Assembly: GCF_042408735.1 (NCBI RefSeq)
Contig: NZ_JBHOQV010000128.1
Coordinates: 1 to 64,000 of the forward strand
Direction: 5' to 3'
DNA: 64,000 bases
Source of the DNA: Thermogemmatispora sp042408735
GTDB taxonomy: Bacteria > Chloroflexota > Ktedonobacteria > Ktedonobacterales > Ktedonobacteraceae
In this document: piece after piece, positions 53,417-62,773 of the stretch
Layout of the letters: each line of letters starts with the position of its first letter
Numbering within the stretch: position 1 is the first letter of the stretch
Program-made: the position numbers and the translations under genes
Notes under the pieces: model-generated
Told to the model about the DNA's origin: nothing
Database searches by the model: none
Seen by the model: the letters and a program-made list of their open reading frames with translations, nothing else

Positions 53417-54445
53417 TTATGGCACATAGCTTAGCCTGACCAGGGAGCGATCGATGCTGCTGAGGCTGGGACAGCCTGCCAGGGCCATCGCCTGCTCCAG
53501 CTCGTCGCGCAGAAGGGCCAGAACCTCGGCCACGCCCTGGGCTCCATTGACAGCCAGGCCCCAGAGGGGTGGCCGCCCAACGAGTACGGCCCGCGCTCCC
53601 AAGGCCAGAGCTTTGAGAATATCGGTGCCGCGCCTGATCCCTCCATCCAGGTAGACCTCGCAGCGCCCCGCCACGGCTTCGACGATCTCGGGCAAGACTT
53701 CGATGGTGGCAGGTACGCCATCGAGCTGGCGCCCTCCGTGGTTCGAGACAATGATAGCGTCGACACCATATTCGCAGGCTCGCTGCGCATCCTCTGCTCT
53801 CAAGATACCCTTGAGAATAAGGGGTAGATGGCTGAGTGAGCGCAGCCAGGGAATGATCTCCCAGGTACAGGAGGGATCTGGGAGGTCGCCCTCGCTCTCG
53901 TTCTCAAAATTGGCCTTGTAGGTGCTGCCGGTGAGGGGATAGCGCGCGCTGCGCTCTTTGTTTCCCCAGCGGGGCGTGTCGACCGTTAGGACCAGTCCCT
54001 GATAGCCAGCGGCTTCCGCCCGCGTCACCAGACGCTGGGCGGTGGGGCGCGTTGTAATATAGAGCTGGAACCAGAGCGGGCCACCAGCCGCAGCGGCGAC
54101 TTCCTCGAGACGGCGGTTGGCCGAGCTGCTTACAATCATCAGGGTGCCGGCCAGAGCCGCGCCGCGCGCCATCTCGCACTCCCCCTCGGGGTGGGCCAGC
54201 CCCTGGAAGGCCGTGGGTGCGATGAGGATGGGCATCGGCAAGGGGGTGCCCAGGACCGTCGTCTTCATCTCGATCTGACTGACGTCGACTAGCACCCGTG
54301 GTCTGAGTTTGATGCGTTCGAAGGCGCTGCGATTGGCCCGGAGTGTCACTTCGTCCTCGGCCCCACAGGCGTAATAAACCCAGGAGCCGGTTTCCATGCG
54401 CTCGCGGGCCAGAGCCTCATAGTCGAAGACATTGATCAGGTCCAT
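53417..54445 (-). CDS. FMN-dependent alpha-hydroxy-acid oxidase
   Basis: The 342-aa flavoprotein oxidises an L-2-hydroxy acid (lactate, glycolate or similar). Active-site residues of the family are visible: Tyr in WVYYACGAEDE, Tyr in WFQLYIT, Asp in LTVDTPRWGN, Lys in LILKGI, His and Arg in VSNHGGRQLDG, and the phosphate-binding GGIRRGTDILKALALGA. The preferred substrate cannot be read from sequence. It is the fourth gene of the leftward catabolic cluster. Confidence 0.9.
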   Translation of the reverse strand: MDLINVFDYEALARERMETGSWVYYACGAEDEVTLRANRSAFERIKLRPRVLVDVSQIEMKTTVLGTPLPMPILIAPTAFQGLAHPEGECEMARGAALAGTLMIVSSSANRRLEEVAAAAGGPLWFQLYITTRPTAQRLVTRAEAAGYQGLVLTVDTPRWGNKERSARYPLTGSTYKANFENESEGDLPDPSCTWEIIPWLRSLSHLPLILKGILRAEDAQRACEYGVDAIIVSNHGGRQLDGVPATIEVLPEIVEAVAGRCEVYLDGGIRRGTDILKALALGARAVLVGRPPLWGLAVNGAQGVAEVLALLRDELEQAMALAGCPSLSSIDRSLVRLSYVP

Positions 54446-54571
54446 CCTGCTTTCTCACCTCTCTGCTTTCTGACTGGCGTGCCCTTCGCTCTCTGCTCGG
54501 CGGCTCTGCGGCTCGGCGGACCGAGAGGGCGCTACTTTGCCTGGCCCGCTCGGGCTGGCGCTGGAGGAGGA

Positions 54572-57526
54572 TCAGCCCGGTCTGCCCGCCGCTTGCTGCC
54601 TGGCCAGATAGAGGGAGCGCAGCACGCGCTCGGGTGTCAGCGGAAGCTGGCGCAGGCGCACGCCGATCGCTTCGGCCACGGCATTAGCCAGGGCCGGGGC
54701 CACTGCAGCGACGGCAATCTCGCCAATATCGCGGATGTCAAGCGGGTCAGCGCCATCGCCCTCGAGCAGGACAATGCTGGTCTCTGGCATGTCGCGGGCG
54801 CTCAAGATGCGATAGTCGTTCAGATTCGTCGTGAGCAGGTTCCCCTGCTGATCATATACCATTTCTTCACATAGGCCATAGCTTAGTCCCTGGGCAATGC
54901 CACCTTCGATCTGTCCCTCGGCAATGATGGGATTCACAATGTGGCCGCCGTCGATCGCCGAGACGACCTTGAGTACGCGCGCTGCGCCGGTCTCGGTGTC
55001 AACTTCAACTTCGACCCCCTGAGCAGCAAAGGTCGGAGCCTTGCAGGGTGCGCTCCAGGAGGCCGTCGCGCTGATGACCCTTGGCTGCTCGCCATAGAGG
55101 GCCTGGAGAGCCACCTGGGAGAGGCTCACACTCTGCCCGCTCGGGGCGCTGATCAGGTAGTCTGCCAGCGAGAGGCTCTCGGCTGCTACCCCGAGCAGAC
55201 CTGCAGCTGTGATGAGCAACTGTTTCCGCACCTGCTCCGCTGCTTGCCTGACGGCGTGAACGCAGGCGTAGAGGGAAGCCGAAAGGTCGCTGCTCGTGTC
55301 GAAGGGGGTGCTGTCGGTATCGGAAGCATGAACGAGGATATCCTCGGGACGCACCCCAAGGACGTCGGCGGCGATCTGGGCCAGGATGGTGTGACTGCCG
55401 CTGCCATTCTCGGGAAGGCCGATGTGCAGGTGGAAGGAACCATCCTCGTTGAGCTTCAGGGTGGCGCCGCTCAGTGAGGGCTGACGAGGGTCGGGCAAAT
55501 GCATGGCCAGAGCGATGCCGACGCCACGCTGGATGCGCCCACCTGGTCCGCCGGTCTTCTCCGCCTGTCGGCGCTTTTCCCGCCAGTTCAACTGCTCCTC
55601 GACGATCTGCAGGCAGTGCGACAGGCCACAGTGTTTGAGCCGCACCTCTGCTGTATGAGTGGAGAGCCGGCCTGCTGGCTCTCCAACAGCGTCGTGGCCG
55701 ATTCTGGCAGGTGGGAGGAAGGGATAGACGTCTCCCTCTTTGAGACAGTTCTTGCGTCGCAGCGCCAGGGGATCCATGCCTAGACGACGCGCGATCTCAT
55801 CCATGTGGCTTTCGAGAGCAAAGAGACCTGCCCAGGCCCCATTGCTGCGCCAGGCCCCGGCTGGGGGGAGATTGGTGTAGACCGCCTGTGCGCTGTAGCG
55901 CAGGTTGGCAGAGGGATAAAGGGGCAGGCTGTTCTGCCCGATCCCGACGGCCAGCGAGGCGGCCTGGCCGCCATAGGCGCCGGCGTTGACTAATACCAGC
56001 ATCTGGTTGGCAACGATGGTGCCATCGCGCCGGAGGCCCGTCTTGAGGCGAATGATCTGCCCTGGCCCTACGCGACTGCTGCGGAATTCATCGGCGCGAC
56101 TGTATTCGAGGCGCACTGGACGATCGGTGGCCAGGGTGAGCAGAGCGCAGAGGTCTTCAACGATGAGATCATGCTTGGCGCCGAAGCCGCCTCCCACGCG
56201 CGGAGCCACAACGCGAATCCGACGCGGGGCCAGTCCGGTCAGGGTGGCTACGATACGCCGGACGTGATAAGGCACCTCGCTGCTCGTGCGCACGACAAGG
56301 CGGTCATCCTCATCCCAGTAGGTGAGAGCGACGTGGGGTTCTAGGGCGGTATGTTGGATCTGAGGCAGGACGTATTCGCCCTCTACGATTAGCTCGGCTC
56401 CGGCGAAGGCCCGCTCGACGTTACCTTGCTCAAACTGGATGTGAGCCGCGATGTTGCGGTTGGCGTCATAGATGTGGTACGACTCTGACTCTGGGTGGAG
56501 ACGCGGTGCTCCCGGCTCTAGAGCCTGTCGGGGATCAAAGACGGCGGGTAATGGCTCGTAGTCGACCCTGATCAGTTTAAGAGCCTGCTCGGCGATTTCT
56601 GCCGTCTCGGCGGCAACGACTGCCACGCGATCCCCTACGTAGCGGACGATGTAGTCCAGACAGTACTGGTCGTGTGGCCCCGGCTCAGGCCAGGGACGGC
56701 CCGCGCTGGTATAGGGGAGGCGCGGAATGTCTTTGTAGGTGAGAATGGCGTGGACGCCCGGTAAGGCCCGCGCCTCGGTGGTGTCGATTTCCCGAACGAG
56801 GGCGTGCGGGTGAGGACTGGTGAGCAGACGGGCGTGCAGGAGACCGGGCAGGTCATAGTCATCGGCAAAAGCTGCTTTGCCTGTGACAAGCTTGGTGGCA
56901 TCGATCCTACGCTCGGGCCGTCCCATCATGATATGCACGCGCTGCCTGCCTACAGGCCCCTGCTCGGCGGGCGCCTGTCGCTCGGGCAGCTCCAGCGGGG
57001 CCCGTCCGGGGTCCCAGGGACGAGTACGGGCCCCGCTGTCGGGAATGCTGAGCGGTTCGATGTCTTCGCCCCTCAGGAGCGCTGCGGCGCGCTGTACGGC
57101 CTGGACGATCCGGTTGTAGCCGCTGCAGCGACAGAGGTTCCCCGCCAGGGCTTCGCGAATCTCTTCCTCGCCCGGATTGGGATTGCGCTGCAAAAGTGCG
57201 TAGGCTGAAAGCAGCATCCCGGGGGTACAGAAGCCACAGTGGACGGCCCCTGCATCGATGAAGGTCTCTTGTAGAGGGTGAAGGCGGCGGAGCGAGCCAA
57301 GCCCCTCTACCGTGGTCACTGTCGCCCCGGCGGCCTGCATGGCCAGCATGACGCAGCTCGGACGCGGCAGGCCGTCGATGAGAACTGTGCAGGCCCCGCA
57401 GTGCCCGTGATCGCAGCCGTGCTTGACACTGTAGTAGCCCTCGCGCCGGAGGACATTGAGCAACAGCTCGTTGGGCGCAACGTCGAGGCTCTTGATCACT
57501 CCATTGATGCGCAGTTCTAGTTCCAT
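54572..57526 (-). CDS. Molybdenum hydroxylase, fused 2Fe-2S and Mo-binding subunits (XDH family)
   Basis: The 984-aa protein joins an N-terminal ferredoxin-type domain (CDHGHCGAC), an alpha 2Fe-2S domain (CGFCTPG and CRCSGY) and the large molybdopterin domain (APRVGGGFGAKH near residue 445; IGEIAVAAVAPA near the C-terminus). The FAD domain is separate and encoded just upstream, so the enzyme is a two-polypeptide hydroxylase. The substrate-pocket segment usually RGFG is RSNG here, so the true substrate may not be xanthine. The neighbouring adenine deaminase nevertheless suggests purine use. Confidence 0.9.
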   Translation of the reverse strand: MELELRINGVIKSLDVAPNELLLNVLRREGYYSVKHGCDHGHCGACTVLIDGLPRPSCVMLAMQAAGATVTTVEGLGSLRRLHPLQETFIDAGAVHCGFCTPGMLLSAYALLQRNPNPGEEEIREALAGNLCRCSGYNRIVQAVQRAAALLRGEDIEPLSIPDSGARTRPWDPGRAPLELPERQAPAEQGPVGRQRVHIMMGRPERRIDATKLVTGKAAFADDYDLPGLLHARLLTSPHPHALVREIDTTEARALPGVHAILTYKDIPRLPYTSAGRPWPEPGPHDQYCLDYIVRYVGDRVAVVAAETAEIAEQALKLIRVDYEPLPAVFDPRQALEPGAPRLHPESESYHIYDANRNIAAHIQFEQGNVERAFAGAELIVEGEYVLPQIQHTALEPHVALTYWDEDDRLVVRTSSEVPYHVRRIVATLTGLAPRRIRVVAPRVGGGFGAKHDLIVEDLCALLTLATDRPVRLEYSRADEFRSSRVGPGQIIRLKTGLRRDGTIVANQMLVLVNAGAYGGQAASLAVGIGQNSLPLYPSANLRYSAQAVYTNLPPAGAWRSNGAWAGLFALESHMDEIARRLGMDPLALRRKNCLKEGDVYPFLPPARIGHDAVGEPAGRLSTHTAEVRLKHCGLSHCLQIVEEQLNWREKRRQAEKTGGPGGRIQRGVGIALAMHLPDPRQPSLSGATLKLNEDGSFHLHIGLPENGSGSHTILAQIAADVLGVRPEDILVHASDTDSTPFDTSSDLSASLYACVHAVRQAAEQVRKQLLITAAGLLGVAAESLSLADYLISAPSGQSVSLSQVALQALYGEQPRVISATASWSAPCKAPTFAAQGVEVEVDTETGAARVLKVVSAIDGGHIVNPIIAEGQIEGGIAQGLSYGLCEEMVYDQQGNLLTTNLNDYRILSARDMPETSIVLLEGDGADPLDIRDIGEIAVAAVAPALANAVAEAIGVRLRQLPLTPERVLRSLYLARQQAAGRPG

Positions 57527-57530
57527 GAGG

Positions 57531-58490
57531 TTAGGCTCTCCCTTCCGAGGAGGTAATATCGCGCCAGCGGGCTATGTTGGCGGCCTCTTCAAGTGCCCGG
57601 TAGGCGAGGTTGGCCCCGCAGACGCGCCGATAGCCTGAGCTGGCTCGGAAGTCGGCAGGAGGACGGAAATCGGCCAGGCCAGCCTGGATGGCGGAGGCCA
57701 GCAAGCGGAGGTCCTGGACAGGTTGCCCTTCCAGCTGTCGCTCGATGGCTGTCAGGCGCTGTGGCTCCAGATTGGCACCGCCCAGCGCCAGACGAACGCT
57801 GCGATAGCGCCCGTTTTCGACCTCCACCAGAGCCGCGGCGGTGATCAGGGCTACGTCGACAGCGCTGCGCCCAACCCGCTGCAAGGCTGTACCCCAACCA
57901 CGGCCTGGGGGAGCGATCTGTACCTCGATGATGAGTTCCTGGGGGCGACGTTCTAGTAAGAGCCGATGGTAGGAGACGCGCCGCTCCTGCTTTCCTTTGT
58001 AGGTGACGCCCGAGAGGGCGAGGCCCGGGCGCTCCGGCGTTCCTCCACGCAGATCGACTTGCGTCTTCTGGCCGGAGCGCAGGACGATCTCGGCATCGAC
58101 AACCGCCAGCGCGGTCAGCAGGTCTGCCTGGGCGGCTGGCCCGAGCGCCAGCGTGCCTCCAAGGGTGGCGGCGTTGCGGATCAGTGGCGATGGAGCGGAG
58201 TAATGAGCGGCCTGAGCGAGCAGGCCGCCGAGAAAGCTCTTGAGTAGCGGCGCCTCCGCCATGCTCTGCAAGGTGGTCATGCTTCCGATGCGAATCCCTC
58301 GCTGGTCTTCTAAAATATAGGCCAGGCCCAGGTCGCGTAGATCGACCACGGCCTGGATGCTTTCGTCGTTCTGGCTCAGCAGATGGGTGCCGCCGGCCAG
58401 GGGCACCGTCTTGATGTCAGGACGCGAGAGCAGGATGAGCGCGTCATCGACGTCCTCAACCCAGTGATATTCAAGTAAGTTTGGCAGCAT
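57531..58490 (-). CDS. FAD-binding subunit of molybdenum hydroxylase (XDH/CoxM family)
   Basis: The 319-aa protein has the FAD-binding motif PLAGGTHLL near residue 30 and a second contact near RNAATLGGTLALG at 105, followed by the CO-dehydrogenase flavoprotein C-terminal domain (RSVRLALGGANLEPQRL). It passes electrons from the iron-sulfur centres to NAD or another acceptor. The gap to the large-subunit gene is four bases, indicating co-translation. Confidence 0.92.
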   Translation of the reverse strand: MLPNLLEYHWVEDVDDALILLSRPDIKTVPLAGGTHLLSQNDESIQAVVDLRDLGLAYILEDQRGIRIGSMTTLQSMAEAPLLKSFLGGLLAQAAHYSAPSPLIRNAATLGGTLALGPAAQADLLTALAVVDAEIVLRSGQKTQVDLRGGTPERPGLALSGVTYKGKQERRVSYHRLLLERRPQELIIEVQIAPPGRGWGTALQRVGRSAVDVALITAAALVEVENGRYRSVRLALGGANLEPQRLTAIERQLEGQPVQDLRLLASAIQAGLADFRPPADFRASSGYRRVCGANLAYRALEEAANIARWRDITSSEGRA

Positions 58491-58609
58491 GCTTATCCTC
58501 GGACTTTCCTTGCCTCAAGGCTCGGCTGGGCAAATCGGGAGGAAGGGAGGAAAGACCCCGGCCCGCTCTGCCCGCGTGCTGACCTGGTGTTGGTTGATTG
58601 GTTGGCTGG

Positions 58610-60346
58610 CTAACTTTGCAGTGGCAGCGGCGCGAAGCGCTCAACGTCGATCAGTCCTTGATCGGTGAGCTTCAAAGCAGGAATCACTGAGAGCGAAAGG
58701 AAGCTGAGGGTCATGCAGGGATGCTCTAGGGTGCAGCCAAGGGCCGCGGCTGCCTCGTCGAGGGATCGCAAACGGGCGACCAGCTCAGAGATAGGGGCGG
58801 CTGAAACCAGGCCCGCCAGGGGAAGGGGAACGCTGGCGCGCAGCTCGCCATCAACGACAAGGGCAAAACCTCCTCCGATCTCGGCCAGGACCTGGGCGGC
58901 CTTGAGAATGTCGTGGTCGCTGACGCCTGCGATGACCAGGTTATGGGCGTCGTGGGCAACGCTGGAGGCAAGCGCCCCACGCTTCAGCCCCAGACCCTGT
59001 ACCAGTCCCAGACCAATGCGCCCGCTGGCGTGATGGCGCTCGATCACTGCGAGCTTCAGAAGATCGCGCTCGGGGTCGGCAACGATCTCTCCATCGCGCA
59101 GCGGCGCCTCTAGCTGCAGGTGCCGTGTGACGATCTGGCCCGGCTCGATACCGATCACCGCTACTGGCCCAGGCCGGCCCGGAATGCGCAGGTCTTCTTG
59201 CCGCAGGGCCGCTATCCGAATGGTGTTGCTCAGCTCCTGTGGCTGGCTGGCCCGCGGCTCGATAAGTAAGCGCCCTTCCTGGGCGACCAACTGACCGCTT
59301 TTATAGACCGACTCCACCTGGAACGTTGTGAGGTCGTCGAGCACGACCAGGTCGGCCACCGCTCCTGGGACGATGGCCCCTCGGTCGAAGAGCCGGAAAT
59401 ACTGGGCCGTGTTGTAGCTCGCCAGGCGGATGGCCTCCACGGGGTCCAGGCCCAGCTCGATCGCCCGCCGCACCATTGAATCGATGTGCCCGCGCTCCAG
59501 CAGGTCCAGCGGGTCTCGATCGTCGGTGACAAAGAAAACCCGCGGGGGGTGCAGTTCCTGGATCAGCGGGAGCAGGGCCTCTAGATTGCGGGCCGCCGAA
59601 CCCTCGCGAATCATCAGCCACATGCCCAGGCGCAGACGCTCGCGGGCCTCGGCAGGGGTGGTACATTCGTGGTCCGATAAGATGCCAGCGGCTGCGTAGG
59701 CGCAGAGGTCCCGCCCCTGGAGTCCCGGCGCATGCCCATCAACAACCAGACCGTGATTCAGGGTGGCGGCGATTTTGGCAAGTACCTGGTCGTCGCCGTT
59801 CAGGACGCCGGGCATGTTCATCATCTCCGCCAGCCCGAGCACCCCCTGCTCGTCCAGCAGGGGCAGAAGATCGCTGGCCAGGAGCGCGCGATAGGGCGTT
59901 TCGTATTGCGAGGCGGGAACGCAGGAGGAGAGCAGGACAAAAGCGTCCAGCGGCAGGCCCCGCGCCATCTCCAGCACAAAGCGGATACCGGCGCTCCCTA
60001 AAACGTTGGCGAACTCGTGCGGGTCGAGCATCACCGCCGTTACACCACGAGGAACAACCAAACGGGCAAACTCTGAGAGAACAAGCATCGTGCTCTCGAT
60101 GTGCATGTGCCCATCCATGAGTCCCGGAGCGAGCCAGCGGCCCTCAAGGTCGCGTTCCTGCTGGCCGCGATAGCCTCCTGCCGGCTCGCTAATGCCGGCG
60201 ATGCGCCCGTCGGCAATGGCGATATCGGCGGGGTAGCATTCGCCGCTGCAGACATTGACGAGCCGGGCATTGCGCAGGACCAGATCGGCAGGCTCCTCTC
60301 CTCGGGCCACGCGAATGCGCTGCCGGAGTCCTTCCACCGTGTACAT
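58610..60346 (-). CDS. ade: Adenine deaminase
   Basis: This 578-aa amidohydrolase converts adenine to hypoxanthine and ammonia. Metal ligands are visible in LMDGHMHIEST, and further residues in MLDPHEFANVLG, HGLVVDGHAPGL, GILSDHECTTP and FVTDDRDPLDLL. The C-terminal domain (ASSVAHDAHNLVIAGVSD; LGCTLEHPCMTLSFLSL) is typical. The ATG at 60346 has AGGAGG 7 bases upstream; a longer frame to 60394 was not chosen. First gene of the cluster, feeding the molybdenum hydroxylase that follows. Confidence 0.95.
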   Translation of the reverse strand: MYTVEGLRQRIRVARGEEPADLVLRNARLVNVCSGECYPADIAIADGRIAGISEPAGGYRGQQERDLEGRWLAPGLMDGHMHIESTMLVLSEFARLVVPRGVTAVMLDPHEFANVLGSAGIRFVLEMARGLPLDAFVLLSSCVPASQYETPYRALLASDLLPLLDEQGVLGLAEMMNMPGVLNGDDQVLAKIAATLNHGLVVDGHAPGLQGRDLCAYAAAGILSDHECTTPAEARERLRLGMWLMIREGSAARNLEALLPLIQELHPPRVFFVTDDRDPLDLLERGHIDSMVRRAIELGLDPVEAIRLASYNTAQYFRLFDRGAIVPGAVADLVVLDDLTTFQVESVYKSGQLVAQEGRLLIEPRASQPQELSNTIRIAALRQEDLRIPGRPGPVAVIGIEPGQIVTRHLQLEAPLRDGEIVADPERDLLKLAVIERHHASGRIGLGLVQGLGLKRGALASSVAHDAHNLVIAGVSDHDILKAAQVLAEIGGGFALVVDGELRASVPLPLAGLVSAAPISELVARLRSLDEAAAALGCTLEHPCMTLSFLSLSVIPALKLTDQGLIDVERFAPLPLQS

Positions 60347-60823
60347 CCAAGAACCTCCTGGCCGGAAAATAGGCTGCTTGAGCTGCTTGTGCACCTCACC
60401 TGTCGGGGATCAGTTGACACCTCTGGAGAGCGGGCGTGTTCCGCGTTGACTTGATCGTTCATCTGCTTGCTTGGTCGCTGGTCCTTCCGCCACCGCTTGG
60501 GCATCCCTGCTATCACGCCTGCTATTGCCGCACATGGTAGCAGAAATATGGCCTCTCGTCGAGGGGGAGAAGCCCCTCTTCGGAGGGGGAGAGGCCCCTT
60601 ACAAGAGCGCTGCTTTTTCTGCTACCGCTACTTTCTGATGCCTGGACTGGCCGGACCTGTAACGTGAGAGCTGGCTCGGATGAAAACTCTTCTGGGTGAG
60701 GATAAACGGGCTGCCCTGACTGAGCCGCCGCTGGCTGCTGATGGGGGACCCGCCCTGATCATAGCCTCGCTCTTCTCTCATTATGAATATATTCAACTAC
60801 CAGGAATCAGGGAATTGGATACT
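60347..60823. other. Divergent intergenic region with GC-rich repeats
   Basis: Two tandem copies of a 22-base unit (GGGGGAGA..GCCCC core, about 60559-60601) lie inside an 8-bp inverted repeat (GGCCTCTC 60550-60557, GAGAGGCC 60589-60596). No clear promoter was found for either flanking gene. Confidence 0.5.
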
Positions 60824-61813
60824 ATGTTGCAAAATGCACAAACTGCCATGCCGTCCGACGCCAGATATAGGGAGCCAGCAACCGACCTGGCTTTGCGCAC
60901 ACGCGGCCTCACCAAGCGCTATGGCCAGCGCCTGGCCGTAGCCGATCTGAATCTGGAGGTCAGGCGTGGCGAAATTTTTGGCTTCTTGGGGCCGAATGGG
61001 GCTGGCAAGACGACGACGATCCGGATGCTCTTGGGCCTGATCGCACCGAGTGCTGGCAGTGTTGAGATCTTGGGCCAGGATTTGCGGCGTCAGCCGGGCC
61101 TGGTGCTGCCACGTGTGGGGGCCTTGATTGAGACGCCGGCCCTCTATCTGTACCTGTCAGCGCGCAACAATCTGCGTGTCATGGCCAGCGCTCTGGGGGG
61201 GGTTCCAGAACGTCGTCTTGATGAGGTGTTGGAGATGGTGGGCCTGCGCAGCCGTCAGAAGGATCGTGTCAGAACCTACTCGCTTGGCATGAAGCAGCGC
61301 CTGGGCCTGGCCCTGGCCCTCCTGCATGACCCCGAGCTACTGATCCTCGATGAGCCGGCCAATGGTCTCGATCCCGCCGGCATCGTCGAGATGCGCGATC
61401 TGTTGCACAGGCTCGCCGCCCAGGGCAAGACGATCTTCATCTCTAGCCATCTGCTCAGCGAGGTCCAGCAAATCTGTACCCGCGTGGCCATTATCAGGCT
61501 CGGCAGGCTGGTGACCGAAGCCAGTGTGGAGGAGCTGACACGCGGGCAGGGCGAGTTTGTGGTGCGGGTAGAACGGCCCCTGGAGGCCCTGCACCTCGTG
61601 CGTGGCCAGCCCTGGGGAGCCGGTGCACGCCTCAACGAGAGCGGTGAGCTGATAACACCCGCTCCCGGCGGACGCGGGCGCGAACTGAATCGCTTCCTGA
61701 TCGAAGCTGGCCTCATTCCCGATTCCCTGGCTCCCGCCAGACTCGACCTGGAGCAAGTCTTCCTGCAATTGACGGGTGAAGATATTGCTAGTGGAGGAAA
61801 GGTACTGAGGTAA
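60824..61813 (+). CDS. ABC-2 type transporter ATP-binding protein
   Basis: The 329-aa ATPase has Walker A GPNGAGKT near residue 60, signature YSLGMKQRLGLALAL, Walker B LLILDEPANGLDP and H-loop SSHLLSE. It is of the bacitracin/lantibiotic-immunity or NatA-like type. Starts at 60680, 60824 and 60848 are in frame; 60824 was chosen for its normal N-terminus, though no strong ribosome site is visible. The permease gene follows after 8 bases. Confidence 0.9.
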   Translation: MLQNAQTAMPSDARYREPATDLALRTRGLTKRYGQRLAVADLNLEVRRGEIFGFLGPNGAGKTTTIRMLLGLIAPSAGSVEILGQDLRRQPGLVLPRVGALIETPALYLYLSARNNLRVMASALGGVPERRLDEVLEMVGLRSRQKDRVRTYSLGMKQRLGLALALLHDPELLILDEPANGLDPAGIVEMRDLLHRLAAQGKTIFISSHLLSEVQQICTRVAIIRLGRLVTEASVEELTRGQGEFVVRVERPLEALHLVRGQPWGAGARLNESGELITPAPGGRGRELNRFLIEAGLIPDSLAPARLDLEQVFLQLTGEDIASGGKVLR

Positions 61814-61821
61814 TAACAATC

Positions 61822-62754
61822 ATGAAAGATGTCTCACTCTCTTCGAAAGAATGGGGTAACCAGAGGCCAGGCCTGGTCGCTCTCAGTGGACCGCGGCCCC
61901 GCTTCTGGGGATTGATGCGGGCCGAGCTGCTCAAAATCTCGCGCCAGTGGGGTACCTGGCTTTTGCTGATGCTGACGCTCTCTTTTGTCGCAGGCTTCTA
62001 TATCATTGAGGCAACGCAAAGCTCTCTCGGGGAGGAGATTCGGCGGGACCCTCTGCCCTATCTCTATCTGCAGCTACGCGGCCTCGATATATTGCGGGTC
62101 TTCGCGGGCGTCTTCCTCATCGTCGTGGCGGCGCGCTGCGTTGGCCTCGAGTACCAGCTTGGCACCATCCGTATTATCCTGGCGCGCGGCGTTGGACGCC
62201 TCCAGCTCCTTGCAGCCAAGCTCCTGACCCTCTCGCTGATTGTCCTGCTGACGCTGGTCGTCGGCCTCGCTGAGATCGTCATCTGCTTCTGCCTGCTGAC
62301 GCTGCTCCTCTCGGGCAACCTCAATGTACTCTCGGCTGCCAATGCTACCTTCTGGCACGATGCCGGCTTCTACACTCTGGCTGTGGCCAGCAGTATGGGA
62401 ATCTCGGTCCTGATGGCCGTGGCGCTGGCGGTGATCGGACGCTCGCAAACCTTCGGCCTGAGCGCCGCCCTGGGCTACTTTCCTGCCGATAACTTTCTGG
62501 TCGCCTTGCTCTACTTTGCCTTCAGGCTGACCAATAACCAGTTCTGGCAGGATGTTTCCGCCTATCTGCTTGGCCCCAATCTCAACGCCATGGGCATGGT
62601 TGTCACTCATGGTCATGCTTTTTCGATGGGAACGGTCCCCTTGAACATGCAGCTAGTCGACGCACGTCACATCTGGCTGCTCCTGCTGGTCTACGCCCTG
62701 GTCTTTCTCGGCGTCTCGCTCTACTTGACGCGCAGCCGCGATATCCGGGAGTAG
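61822..62754 (+). CDS. ABC-2 family transporter permease
   Basis: The 310-aa protein has six membrane segments and begins with a cytoplasmic stretch leading into MRAELLKISRQWGTWLLLML, typical of ABC-2 permeases (NatB/BcrB-like). A conserved YQLGTIRIILARGVGRLQLL lies after the second helix. GAGGTAA lies about 11 bases before the ATG. Partner of the ATPase at 60824. Confidence 0.88.
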   Translation: MKDVSLSSKEWGNQRPGLVALSGPRPRFWGLMRAELLKISRQWGTWLLLMLTLSFVAGFYIIEATQSSLGEEIRRDPLPYLYLQLRGLDILRVFAGVFLIVVAARCVGLEYQLGTIRIILARGVGRLQLLAAKLLTLSLIVLLTLVVGLAEIVICFCLLTLLLSGNLNVLSAANATFWHDAGFYTLAVASSMGISVLMAVALAVIGRSQTFGLSAALGYFPADNFLVALLYFAFRLTNNQFWQDVSAYLLGPNLNAMGMVVTHGHAFSMGTVPLNMQLVDARHIWLLLLVYALVFLGVSLYLTRSRDIRE

Positions 62755-62773
62755 CTGGCTGGCCTCGTTCCCC

